Assembly: GCF_003337355.1 (NCBI RefSeq)
Contig: NZ_QPJW01000003.1
Location: 237,672-287,522 of the forward strand
Direction of reading: 5' to 3'
Length of the DNA: 49,851 nt
From: Fontibacillus phaseoli
GTDB taxonomy: Bacteria; Bacillota; Bacilli; Paenibacillales; Paenibacillaceae
How positions within the stretch are numbered: position 1 is the first letter of the stretch; each line of letters begins with the position of its first letter. Both the position numbers and the translations under genes were made by a program. Below, piece after piece: positions 9,137 through 17,087 of this stretch. A model generated the notes under the pieces. That model made no database searches and was not told the DNA's origin. It saw only the letters and a list, made by a program, of their open reading frames with translations.

Positions 9137-11098
9137 ATGCTGCTTCAAGCTACTGATATTACCAAGCTTTACGGTGTCACCACCATTCTGGGAGGAATTG
9201 GCCTGCAGGTTCTTGAACGGGACCGGATCGGTCTCGTCGGCGTGAACGGTGCCGGCAAATCTACCTTCCTGCAAATTTTAGCGGGGGAATTGACACCGGA
9301 CGGCGGTCAAATATTCAAAGCAAAGGAAACCAAGGTCGGTTATCTTGCGCAAAATAGCGGTTTGCAATCCGATCGTACCATTTGGGAGGAAATGCTTGAC
9401 GTGTTCTCCGACCTGACGGAAGCGGAACAGGAACTCCGGCGGATGGAGCTGCAAATTGCCGATCCGTCTCTGCCCCATGAAGATAAAGCGTATCAGGAAC
9501 TGCTGAGCCGTTACGCAACCAAATCGGACTGGTTCAAAGACAACGGCGGCTATGAGATAGAAACCCGTATCCGCAGCGTGCTGCACGGCATGGGCTTCGG
9601 CTCTTTCCCGCCGGATACGATCGTTTCCACCTTGAGCGGCGGCCAGAAGACCCGGCTTGCGTTAGCGCGAATTCTTTTGCAGGCTCCGGACCTGCTCATG
9701 CTGGATGAGCCGACGAACCATTTGGACATCCAGACACTGACCTGGCTGGAAGACTATTTGCGCAATTACTCCGGTGCCCTGCTCGTCGTTTCCCATGACC
9801 GCTACTTCCTAGATCGCCTTGTTACGGCAATCGTGGAAATCGAACGGCATCAATCCCGCAGATACACCGGGAATTACAGCCGCTACATTGAATTAAAAGC
9901 CGTGGAATATGAGAGCCAGATGAAGTTGTACGAGAAGCAGCAGGACGAAATTGCCCGGATGGAAGGCTTCATCCAGCGTAATATCGTGCGTGCTTCAACC
10001 ACCAAGCGGGCGCAAAGCCGCCGCAAGGCCTTGGAGAAGATGGATGTTATGGACCGGCCGCTCGGGGATTTGAAGAAAGCTAATTTCACTTTTGAAGCCG
10101 AAATCATGAGCGGCAAAGAAGTGCTTCATGCTGACGGGTTAAGCTATGCCTTTGAACCCGGCTCTTCCCCATTGTTCCGGGGCGTATCTTTCTATCTGAG
10201 GCGCGGAGAAACAGTCGCGCTGATCGGGCCGAACGGAATCGGCAAATCGACGCTTCTGAAAATATTAACCGGAGATTTGCAGCCTTCTTCCGGCTCCATC
10301 ACATGGGGAGCCAAAGTCAAGGTAGGTTATTATGACCAGGAGCAGAGCCATTTAAATCCGCAGAACACCGTGCTGGAGGAAGTCTGGAACGACTTCCCCT
10401 ATATGGAGGAAGCGCGAATCCGCAGCGTACTCGGCAATTTCCTGTTCAGCGGCGAGGATGTGCTCAAGAAAATTTCAGCCCTCAGCGGCGGCGAAAAAGC
10501 TAGAATCGCACTCTCCAAGCTCATGCTTCAAAAGGCCAATGTCCTGATTCTCGATGAACCTACCAACCATTTGGATCTGTTCAGTAAAGAAGTGCTTGAA
10601 TCGGCCCTGCTGGATTATGACGGAACGCTGCTGTTCATCTCCCATGACCGTTATTTTCTAAACAAAATGGCGGAACGGATCGAAGAGCTTCATCCGGGCG
10701 GCGCAGAACATTTCCTGGGTAATTATGACGACTATTTGGAGAAAAAGCAGGAATTGCAAGATTTGGCCGCCGAACAGGCCGGTTTAGAAGTCTCGAAAGC
10801 GAGCCCGAATGACCGAAATGCCGATAATGAAAACTCGGCTGGAAAAGCGGGAGCGGCTACGTTTGAAGCGGATAAGCAAGCCAAGCGCCAGGAAAGAGCC
10901 CGTCAACGCAGACTTGAGCAATTGGAAGAGGTCATTTCCCGGTTGGAGCGCGAAATTTCAAGCCTTGAAGCGGAATTGATGCTTCCCGAAGTATATCAGG
11001 ATTATACAGCGCTGCAAGAGCGCCAATCCGTTATCGATAAAAACAAATCCGAACTAACCTCTGCCTATGAAGAATGGGAATCACTCGCCGAGGAATAA
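9137..11098 (+). CDS. ydiF: ABC-F family ATPase, YdiF type
   Basis: 653 aa with two ATPase domains and no membrane segments, as expected for ABC-F proteins that bind the ribosomal E site. First cassette: Walker A GVNGAGKST (~35), signature LSGGQKTRLAL (~166), Walker B LLMLDEPTNHLD (~187). An arginine/lysine-rich linker (IVRASTTKRAQSRRKALEKM) separates it from the second cassette: GPNGIGKST (~364), LSGGEKARIAL (~448), ILDEPTNHLD (~470). Residues ~570-650 form a charged coiled coil. Length and neighbourhood (t6A genes, moaC, tat, groESL) match B. subtilis YdiF. Role: a translation factor; resistance cannot be excluded but is not suggested. GGAGG lies 12 bp before ATG 9137. Confidence 0.9.
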   Translation: MLLQATDITKLYGVTTILGGIGLQVLERDRIGLVGVNGAGKSTFLQILAGELTPDGGQIFKAKETKVGYLAQNSGLQSDRTIWEEMLDVFSDLTEAEQELRRMELQIADPSLPHEDKAYQELLSRYATKSDWFKDNGGYEIETRIRSVLHGMGFGSFPPDTIVSTLSGGQKTRLALARILLQAPDLLMLDEPTNHLDIQTLTWLEDYLRNYSGALLVVSHDRYFLDRLVTAIVEIERHQSRRYTGNYSRYIELKAVEYESQMKLYEKQQDEIARMEGFIQRNIVRASTTKRAQSRRKALEKMDVMDRPLGDLKKANFTFEAEIMSGKEVLHADGLSYAFEPGSSPLFRGVSFYLRRGETVALIGPNGIGKSTLLKILTGDLQPSSGSITWGAKVKVGYYDQEQSHLNPQNTVLEEVWNDFPYMEEARIRSVLGNFLFSGEDVLKKISALSGGEKARIALSKLMLQKANVLILDEPTNHLDLFSKEVLESALLDYDGTLLFISHDRYFLNKMAERIEELHPGGAEHFLGNYDDYLEKKQELQDLAAEQAGLEVSKASPNDRNADNENSAGKAGAATFEADKQAKRQERARQRRLEQLEEVISRLEREISSLEAELMLPEVYQDYTALQERQSVIDKNKSELTSAYEEWESLAEE

Positions 11099-11172
11099 TT
11101 TTAAAAAAAGTTCAAAAAAGATAATTCATCCTTTATACACATTGATATCCACAACGATGATATGATATTCAC

Positions 11173-11202
11173 AAAAAAAACGACCCCCAAGGTCGTTTTT
11201 TT
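11173..11202 (+). terminator. Terminator of the ABC-F gene
   Basis: AAAACGACC-cccaa-GGTCGTTTTTTT, a nine-pair stem with a T7 tail, 75 bp after the stop. The A-run on the left arm means it can also stop leftward transcription. Confidence 0.9.
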
Positions 11203-11352
11203 AACGTTTTTCCGCCCTATTTTAAAAAATGTACAATTTATCCACCAGGTTATACACATTATCCACAGTTTTCAGAAAAAAATGACTCAATTTTCGAGAT
11301 GAAGCTCAATTCGTTGGCAGACAAGCTTTCAAACTATTTTCAATAAGCTGCC

Positions 11353-11388
11353 TGTCAAGCTGTGGATAATCTTGTCCACAGCTTGACA
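11353..11388. repeat. Perfect 14-bp inverted repeat carrying two opposed DnaA boxes
   Basis: TGTCAAGCTGTGGA and its exact complement TCCACAGCTTGACA are separated by 8 bp (TAATCTTG). No T-run flanks it on either strand, so it is not a terminator; its arms overlap a perfect DnaA box and a one-mismatch DnaA box facing each other. Confidence 0.8.
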
Positions 11389-11425
11389 AAAGAATTAGAA
11401 TCGTAGTATGCATCCTTGAAACCTA

Positions 11426-11743
11426 TCATCCCATCCCCAAGTGATTGTTCTCCTCGCATGAAATTTCCCAGGCCCTTAGTTCGTAGTTCTCAGTTCCTGA
11501 TTTTATGAACGGATCTCGCTCGGCCAGAGCCTTTGCTTCCTCCAGATTCTCAGCCTCAATAATGACCATTCCGCCGGGAACATCGGCAAAAGGTCCGCAC
11601 ATGACGAGCTTTCCCATCGATTGCAAATCTCTTAAATACGCGACATGGCTGCGGATTAATTCCTCATTGAAACTTTTTCCGGGATTCATCGAGAGCAAAA
11701 TCACATACTTGATAAATGTCTGATTTTCTGCTGATTTCGACAT
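11426..11743 (-). CDS. YciI family protein
   Basis: 105 aa from ATG 11743; a TTG at 11755 with AAGGA upstream is an alternative start adding four residues. The single domain shows the family pattern: YVILLSMNPGK strand, SHVAYLRDLQSMGKLVMCGPF (conserved His and Gly-Pro-Phe), GGMVIIEAENLEEAKALAERDPF and a final NYELRAWEI strand. YciI-like proteins have a dimeric ferredoxin-like fold with a His-Asp pair; most have no known substrate. Single gene between the DnaA-box cluster and the lipoprotein gene. Confidence 0.85.
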   Translation of the reverse strand: MSKSAENQTFIKYVILLSMNPGKSFNEELIRSHVAYLRDLQSMGKLVMCGPFADVPGGMVIIEAENLEEAKALAERDPFIKSGTENYELRAWEISCEENNHLGMG

Positions 11744-11916
11744 AGATTTCTTCAACCTTTCCTTCTGATGCTATTCTCCCAAAAAAATCGACTTTACTCT
11801 TTGCGGATCACGCGTTAACCGTAAACCATCCGAAATACCTATTGTCATTTCTGCAAAAAAACACAATCATTTCAATAGTAATTCAATAAAATCTGTAAAA
11901 AAAAGGAGAGTATGAA

Positions 11917-12795
11917 ATGAAGCTGGTAAAAATCGTCTCCCTCACCGCACTAGGGGCTAGTCTTGCCTTTGTCGGAGGGTGTCAGTTGTTTAGCGTTGCT
12001 GAAAGCTCTTCATCTTCCGCGCCCTCCTTCAAGGAATCCTCTTTGCCGGGCGGTGGGATGGCATTTCCGCACAACGAACGGATTCATCTGTCGACCGATC
12101 AAAAATGGGTAGCTTCGGAAGGCCATTTATCCGACCTGATCCGGTTGCAATGGACCGCAGACCGGGCAAAACCCGCCATTTCTTGGGCGGACGAAAAGGG
12201 AAATGACAAAACGGCCATCGTCTCCCACGATAAAGCGAACAATCCTGAACAGCATGATCATAAGCATATTTCCATCGAAACCACGATGTCCCCTACAGGG
12301 GAGAACAAGGACCAGTTGTTTACCCGGCTTGAAATTCCGTACGATGCCGATGTGGCGGAAATTCGCACGCACTCATCTAACTTTAATGTAATGGACGGCA
12401 TTCTCAGGGTTGCCGCCGAAGGTAACCGGGACATTCAATTTGCCAAAACCGGTAAGGATAACGCTACGACTCCGCTCTGGAGCCTCCGTACGAACAGCGG
12501 AGAAAAAGGCGGAAATTCCGGGGCCGATTTCAATATCATTCGTTATGACGATAAGGGCGAAGCCGTAGACAGTGCTGTAACCGTAAGCCGCAGCGAAGGC
12601 AATGTCGGCATTGGAACCGCCACTCCCGAGAGTAAACTCGATGTCAATGGCGATAGCCTGCGCATCCGCGAATCCAAAACGCCCGCTTCAGCCAATGCGC
12701 CGGGTAATCAGGGAGATATCGCCTGGGACGAGAACTACATGTACATCTGCGTGGCCAAGGATACTTGGAAGCGGACCGAGCTTAAGTCATGGTAA
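11917..12795 (+). CDS. Lipoprotein with phage-fibre-like C-terminal segment
   Basis: 292 aa. A lipoprotein signal (KIVSLTALGASLAFVGGC, Cys22 as the lipidated residue) is followed by a Ser-rich linker. The central part is a mixed-charge beta-rich region. Residues ~225-292 read NVGIGTATPESKLDVNG, then GNQGDIAWDENYMYICVA, then TWKRTEL; this pattern is typical of phage tail fibres and proteins preceding endosialidase-type chaperone domains. No S74 peptidase/chaperone domain follows, since the protein stops 10 residues later. AGGAGAG lies 7 bp upstream of ATG 11917. It probably sits on the outer face of the membrane. Function unknown. Confidence 0.75.
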   Translation: MKLVKIVSLTALGASLAFVGGCQLFSVAESSSSSAPSFKESSLPGGGMAFPHNERIHLSTDQKWVASEGHLSDLIRLQWTADRAKPAISWADEKGNDKTAIVSHDKANNPEQHDHKHISIETTMSPTGENKDQLFTRLEIPYDADVAEIRTHSSNFNVMDGILRVAAEGNRDIQFAKTGKDNATTPLWSLRTNSGEKGGNSGADFNIIRYDDKGEAVDSAVTVSRSEGNVGIGTATPESKLDVNGDSLRIRESKTPASANAPGNQGDIAWDENYMYICVAKDTWKRTELKSW

Positions 12796-13288
12796 CGCCT
12801 TTCCCGCTTTCCTCATCTCTGCCTTGCTGAGGTTCATAATAGTCTCTTGATGAGGGAAGAAGGGTCACGATCTGAATCACCAATCCGAGCGTCATGTAGA
12901 TGACATGGATGACGGAGGTCTCTTTAATAATATATAGCTGTACCATAATCCAAATGATCAGAGCAAACGCAGTATACAAGGAGAATGTCCAGGACCAGTG
13001 CATCGGCCTGAACAAATTCAACTTCTCACCCAGTGCCCATTCCTTTCTTCGCAGCAGCGAAACCATAATGGCCAGCGGTCCGATTCCCAGGACGATCAGG
13101 AGGATTAATCCCGGGATCAGGAAGTCGGGAAAGATCGGCACCTTCATCATGTCCGTAGGCATGCCGATCATCTCCCCACTGGGGTCTATCACCAGTACTC
13201 CCCCTCCAAAAACGGCTCCCGCCCCCAACACCCCTTGAAGCAAGATTAGCAGTTTTACGGCGAACGGCATACTTCCTTTTTTGTTCAT
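12782..13288 (-). CDS. Four-helix membrane protein, unknown function
   Basis: 168 aa with four strongly hydrophobic segments (~10-32, ~52-77, ~99-120, ~123-145) and a charged C-tail. No family recognised. Its last 14 bases overlap the 3' end of the convergent lipoprotein gene. Start ATG 13288 has an AGAGGGAAT-type site. A small hairpin with a T-run (13340-13370) lies in the leader. Confidence 0.7.
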   Translation of the reverse strand: MNKKGSMPFAVKLLILLQGVLGAGAVFGGGVLVIDPSGEMIGMPTDMMKVPIFPDFLIPGLILLIVLGIGPLAIMVSLLRRKEWALGEKLNLFRPMHWSWTFSLYTAFALIIWIMVQLYIIKETSVIHVIYMTLGLVIQIVTLLPSSRDYYEPQQGRDEESGKGVTMT

Positions 13289-13339
13289 ATGTATTCCCTC
13301 TTTCTCTTCTCGTTTGTGATTTCCCTCACATGTGCATAC

Positions 13340-13370
13340 AAAAAAAGATGAAACCTTGGCGATCTCATCT
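13340..13370 (-). terminator. Weak hairpin plus T-run in leader of the membrane protein gene
   Basis: On the minus strand AGATGA...TCATCT (six pairs, 13-nt loop) is followed by T7. No leftward gene lies upstream for it to terminate, so it may be an attenuator for the gene at 13288; the stem is too short for certainty. Confidence 0.35.
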
Positions 13371-13520
13371 CGTTGTTAGTCTTACTTTATCACAAGATCA
13401 TCAGTTTGAACATCTTGGGTCGCTTGCTTGAAACAATAGCAGCAGCCTTGTTAGAATAAACAAAAACGACCGGTGAGGATGTTAAAGTATAGGCCGGTTC
13501 CTAAAGTGGGGGCACATCAT

Positions 13521-14444
13521 ATGGCACGAATGGTTGTTAACAGCATAACCGAACTCGTCGGGGATACACCCGTGGTAAAAATAGGGCGTCTAACCGGTGA
13601 GGAGGACGCCGACGTTTACGTCAAACTGGAGTACTTTAACCCAAGTGGCAGTGTGAAGGACCGTGCCGCATCCCATATGATTGCCGAGGCGGAAAAAGCG
13701 GGGCTGCTCCAGCCCGGAGCTACCATTATCGAGCCGACCAGCGGCAATACCGGAATAGGTCTGGCTATGAACGCTGCCGCAAAAGGATATAAGGCGATAC
13801 TGGTCATGCCGGACAATATGACCCGGGAGCGGATCAACCTGCTCAAAGCCTACGGCGCGGAAGTCGTGCTGACTCCTGCCGAAAAACGGATGCCCGGCGC
13901 AATCGAGAAGGCTCTGGAACTACAAGCCGAAATTCCCGGCAGCTTCATTCCCCAGCAGTTTCGAAACTTCGCAAATCCCGCTATCCACAGGCTCACGACC
14001 GGACCGGAAATTGTCAGGCAGATGGACGGCAGACTGGATGCCTTTGTGGCCACTTCAGGCACCGGAGGCACCATTACGGGCACCGGCGAATATCTGCGGG
14101 AGCATATCCCGCAGATCCAAATCATTGTCGTGGAACCCAAGGGCTCACCGGTCCTGTCCGGTGGACAGCCGGGACCGCATAAGCTCGTCGGCACCAGCCC
14201 CGGCTTCGTTCCCCAAATTCTGAACACGAACGTCTACGATGAAATCGTTCAGGTGAAGGATGAAGACGCCATCCATACGGTGCGCCGCCTTGCAGCCCTG
14301 GAAGGTATCCTCGTCGGCCCGTCATCCGGAGCATCCGTCTGGACAGCTCTCGAGCTTGCACGAAAGCTGGGAAAAGGAAAAGCAGTCCTATGCATCGCTC
14401 CGGACAATGGGGAAAGATATTTAAGCATGGGGATCTTCGATTGA
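13521..14444 (+). CDS. cysK: Cysteine synthase A (O-acetylserine thiol-lyase)
   Basis: 307 aa, the usual length. PLP enzyme making cysteine from O-acetylserine and sulfide. The PLP lysine lies in NPSGSVKDRAA (Lys ~46), the substrate loop is EPTSGNTGIGLAM (~75), the phosphate-binding GTGGTITGTGEY (~176) and the C-terminal PSSGASVW follow. I start at ATG 13521, preceded by AGTGGGGG, because MARMVVNSITELVGDTP matches the family N-terminus; an in-frame GTG at 13473 would add 16 unlike residues. Its last 24 bp overlap the convergent acetyltransferase gene. No T-box was recognised upstream. Confidence 0.93.
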   Translation: MARMVVNSITELVGDTPVVKIGRLTGEEDADVYVKLEYFNPSGSVKDRAASHMIAEAEKAGLLQPGATIIEPTSGNTGIGLAMNAAAKGYKAILVMPDNMTRERINLLKAYGAEVVLTPAEKRMPGAIEKALELQAEIPGSFIPQQFRNFANPAIHRLTTGPEIVRQMDGRLDAFVATSGTGGTITGTGEYLREHIPQIQIIVVEPKGSPVLSGGQPGPHKLVGTSPGFVPQILNTNVYDEIVQVKDEDAIHTVRRLAALEGILVGPSSGASVWTALELARKLGKGKAVLCIAPDNGERYLSMGIFD

Positions 14445-15242
14445 GCGATTAAGCTTCATCCATCCCGCGGCGTAATCCACCAACGCCTTTTGCGGCATCA
14501 GCATCGCAGCGGCTCCGGCAATATTTCCGCGAAGCACTTTGCCCGCGTCACGTTCAAAATCAGCTCCGATTTGCTCAAAGTCGCCGGAGTCGGTCTCAAT
14601 GTCGCGGAATTCAGCCCATTGTCTCCGGCCCTTCACGATCATGGGCGCTTTGCTGACGATTTCTTTTTTTCCTGGATAGTCGGCCCGGTATTCCGCCAAA
14701 TGAATCGAGGTATTGTTGGCATGTCCTACGCCAAGCAGCAGGACCCACCCCTCCGCATCATAAATCCGGGCCAGCGGAGACCGTTCCCCGAGCCCGAAAT
14801 CCAGGCCGTGCTCTCCGGTGATCAGGTCGGCGTTCGCCCCTCTTGCGGCAAAAGAAACATGCGGATGTCCGCTGCGCTTTACTCCGCCTTGCTTGCGGAA
14901 CAGCTCCGGGATAATCCCCATATGCCACAGGGGCGTCAGGTCGGGATCGTAAGCCGGCATCTGCTCACGGATCGTATCCCACCACTCGGCGGGGACGGGA
15001 GGATTCTCCCAGCCGGACGGATCGCTCAGATCATTCGAGTGGGTAGGCACCACCATCGTCCCTGCAGGTCCAAGGACTTCCTCCAATGCCAAGATCATGG
15101 CGACCGGTCCACCAGCAACCCATTTTCCCAACGCATTAAAGGAGGAGTGCACGAGCAGCGTCATTCCTTCCCGAACGCCTAACGCTGCCAGATCCTCACG
15201 CAATGTGGCGACGGTTATAAGTGTTCCTTGAATCTCTTCCAT
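14421..15242 (-). CDS. AAC(3)-family N-acetyltransferase
   Basis: 273 aa. Belongs to the antibiotic N-acetyltransferase family (aminoglycoside 3-N-acetyltransferases and YokD-like proteins) that use acetyl-CoA. Motifs: LLVHSSFNALGKWVAGG (~29-45), GTMVVPTHSNDLSDPSGW (~61-78), the GGVKRSGHPHVSFAARG block (~119-135) and LLLGVGHANNTSIHLAEY (~168-185). Chromosomal members in Bacilli often have no clear resistance role, so aminoglycoside acetylation is possible, not shown. Overlaps cysK tail-to-tail by 24 bp. Confidence 0.88.
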   Translation of the reverse strand: MEEIQGTLITVATLREDLAALGVREGMTLLVHSSFNALGKWVAGGPVAMILALEEVLGPAGTMVVPTHSNDLSDPSGWENPPVPAEWWDTIREQMPAYDPDLTPLWHMGIIPELFRKQGGVKRSGHPHVSFAARGANADLITGEHGLDFGLGERSPLARIYDAEGWVLLLGVGHANNTSIHLAEYRADYPGKKEIVSKAPMIVKGRRQWAEFRDIETDSGDFEQIGADFERDAGKVLRGNIAGAAAMLMPQKALVDYAAGWMKLNRSIEDPHA

Positions 15243-15422
15243 CCAGGCAAATCCCCCTTATCGTTCTCTCATGATGTCATGAAGCTTAGCCTTGTTCTCC
15301 GTCCAATTGAATCAATGTACCCCCGTCTTCTTCCTACTTGGATCAACGGAACGCCGTAGCCGCAATGTGTTGAGGCAGCATAGCCTGAAATCTTTCTCCC
15401 ATCAAATCTCATCCTGTCTTAG

Positions 15423-15842
15423 TCAGGCTTTCCGGCTGCGCATGCCCAACAATAATTGGATGCCGGTATCGGCAGAATCCGCAAAGCTTTTATATTCCGG
15501 GGAATCCATGGCGTAAATGGCAATTCTCCCGTCATCGTCATAATGAACGCCCCAACCGAATTTCTTCGGAAGCGCGGAAGCGCGAAGACAAGCATGTTTT
15601 TTCGCAAACAGTTCATCCCGTATCTCCTGACCGCGCCGGCTCAACTCTTCAGCGGAAATTTGCTTATGCCGGATATGCGTCTCGAGCAGCAACTCCGGAT
15701 AATCATAACTGTAAGGATGTTCGGTCAACAGCTCGTACTGGATTAAATGAACAGGCATATTCCCTTTTGTTGAAACCGGCACAATCCCCTTAACGGCCGG
15801 ACAATCCGGCGACACCAGGATGAACGTATTCTTATAACTCAC
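15423..15842 (-). CDS. DUF6157 family protein
   Basis: 139 aa. Matches the pattern of DUF6157 proteins: YKNTFILVSPDCPAVKGIVP at the start, LIQYELLTEHPYSYDYPELL in the middle, and CLRASALPKKFGWGVHYDDD then GRIAIYAMDSPEYK before the basic C-terminus. Function unknown. Its GTG start overlaps the stop of the upstream VanW gene (GTGA), so the two are translationally coupled. Confidence 0.85.
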   Translation of the reverse strand: MSYKNTFILVSPDCPAVKGIVPVSTKGNMPVHLIQYELLTEHPYSYDYPELLLETHIRHKQISAEELSRRGQEIRDELFAKKHACLRASALPKKFGWGVHYDDDGRIAIYAMDSPEYKSFADSADTGIQLLLGMRSRKA

Positions 15843-16678
15843 TCATTCACAGCCCCTTCCCTTCCTGCTTCAAGCAGCGGTTCATACATCATCAGCGCGT
15901 GGTTCTCCGTCACGTATTCGTCCTTGACCAAATCGCCTTCCGGGTTAAAGATCCTGCGAAAAATCAGGTTATGCCGGATATGCCCGCCCCAGTATTCCCG
16001 GGTAATCTTATGTTCCCGTTCATATACCTCATAACGATGCAGCGGTCGGTTAGCCGATCTAATTTCTCCAATCAGATCGTGTTCATTCAAATATACATGA
16101 AGCTGAAAAGGTTCCGCTGTCGGGTTGTACAACTGCAAATCCAAATAGTTATAAGAGCAGGTCGCCCCGCTTCCAAAAGGCTGGGTCCGCCCCGAATCCG
16201 GAAATACATCGTAACTGTGGCGATGGCGTTCCTTCACTTCAAGCGGAGAATGAAGCGCCATCCAATACAACAGATTCGTAAGCTGGCATAACCCGCCTCC
16301 AATCCCCTGCTTGTATTTTCCGTAATGAAGCACCATTCCGGGGACATAGCCTTTTCTCCGATTCGGTTTGCCGACCCTCCGCCAGAAGGAAAAGGTCTCG
16401 CCGGGCTGAATTGTAAGTCCGTCAATGCGCTTGACCGCGAGCTTCAGATTGATGATCTTGTTGTGCTGTAGCTGCATATCTACATCCTTTAACTGACGGA
16501 GCAGAATACTGCGATGGGTCGCCACCTGATGGGAGAGAAGCTCTTTTTGCACTCCGGCAGCGATTTTTTCACCGCCAAACCACCAGGTACAGTAACGTCT
16601 TAACCGATAGTACCTCGTTCCGAGCCATACTCTTGCTTTGGATCGTTGCACGGGTTTCAGCGAATGGAACAGATTCAA
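15839..16678 (-). CDS. VanW family protein
   Basis: 279 aa from TTG 16678, chosen because GGAGGG lies 6 bp upstream; the frame is open to GTG 16762, with an ATG at 16708, but neither has a comparable site. The VanW domain occupies residues ~85-245 with TIQPGETFSFWRRVG, GYVPGMVLHYGK, GIGGGLCQLTNLLYWMAL and HSYDVFPDSGRTQPFGSGAT. VanW proteins are linked to vancomycin-resistance clusters and to cell-wall-anchored proteins, but no biochemical activity is established. No van genes are present here. Coupled to the DUF6157 gene by a GTGA overlap. Confidence 0.87.
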   Translation of the reverse strand: MNLFHSLKPVQRSKARVWLGTRYYRLRRYCTWWFGGEKIAAGVQKELLSHQVATHRSILLRQLKDVDMQLQHNKIINLKLAVKRIDGLTIQPGETFSFWRRVGKPNRRKGYVPGMVLHYGKYKQGIGGGLCQLTNLLYWMALHSPLEVKERHRHSYDVFPDSGRTQPFGSGATCSYNYLDLQLYNPTAEPFQLHVYLNEHDLIGEIRSANRPLHRYEVYEREHKITREYWGGHIRHNLIFRRIFNPEGDLVKDEYVTENHALMMYEPLLEAGREGAVNE

Positions 16679-16785
16679 ATCAATCCCTCCAATACGGCAG
16701 TCCAACATTAAACATCCCAATGAATTGTCGGAAGTTGTGGTGTAGTTTCCAACATTATACACAGTTTCGCTGTAAAAAAAGAAGC

Positions 16786-16966
16786 GCTAAATGGACTTTT
16801 CTGCAGCTTAAATCATCTCATTCTAATGAAATACCTGGAAAACCTCCAGTTAATTGAATTGAAAATGACTCAATTTGAAAGTTAACTGGAAAGCATCCAT
16901 TTATTATTTGGTATTTATGAGAGATTAGGCGCAGTCCGCAAAATTAGCTGTAGGTTTTCCATTTAA
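16786..16966. repeat. Intergenic palindrome array, locus A
   Basis: Imperfect palindromes of the form TTAnCTGGA-n-TCCAnTTAA at 16831-16855, 16882-16903 and 16943-16966, with a more decayed copy at 16786-16813. Start-to-start distances of the last three are 51 and 62 bp, the same as at loci B (23328) and C (35502). Most of the 409-bp gap 16679-17087 is this array plus the terminator below. Confidence 0.7.
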
Positions 16967-17023
16967 ATTCGAAACTTAGATTGGACAGCCGCATCCCCGC
17001 CTCCCATACACTCCTAATCAAAC

Positions 17024-17073
17024 AAAAACGGATGGACAAGGAATTAGGCTCACTCCCGCGTCCAACCGTTTTT
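17024..17073 (-). terminator. Terminator of the parM-like gene
   Basis: On the minus strand AAAAACGGTTGGAC pairs with GTCCATCCGTTTTT across a ~22-nt loop; T5 follows. It lies 15 bp beyond the stop, so no downstream partner gene such as parR is co-transcribed. Confidence 0.8.
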
Positions 17074-17087
17074 AGTTCAAAATCGAA

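Larger units (their letters stand above)
11099..11425. promoter_or_regulatory. DnaA-box cluster outside oriC
   Basis: In this gene-free gap between convergent genes I find four perfect boxes of consensus TTATNCACA: 11135-11143 (TTATACACA), 11250-11258 (TTATACACA), 11259-11267 (TTATCCACA, abutting the previous one) and 11361-11369 (TGTGGATAA, minus). Three more have one mismatch: 11147-11155, 11238-11246 and 11372-11380. Perfect copies are expected only about once in tens of kilobases, so the cluster is not chance. No dnaA, dnaN or rnpA is nearby, so this is not the origin. B. subtilis has DnaA-box clusters away from oriC, one of them, as I recall, at the gcp (tsaD)/ydiF junction. Confidence 0.75.

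Noticed and set aside
11099..11425. Chromosomal replication origin
   Set aside because: DnaA boxes are present, but no dnaA, dnaN, rpmH or AT-rich unwinding region adjoins them.
14421..15242. Acquired aminoglycoside resistance gene
   Set aside because: No mobile element, integron or base-composition break surrounds it; it looks like a resident AAC(3)-family gene.
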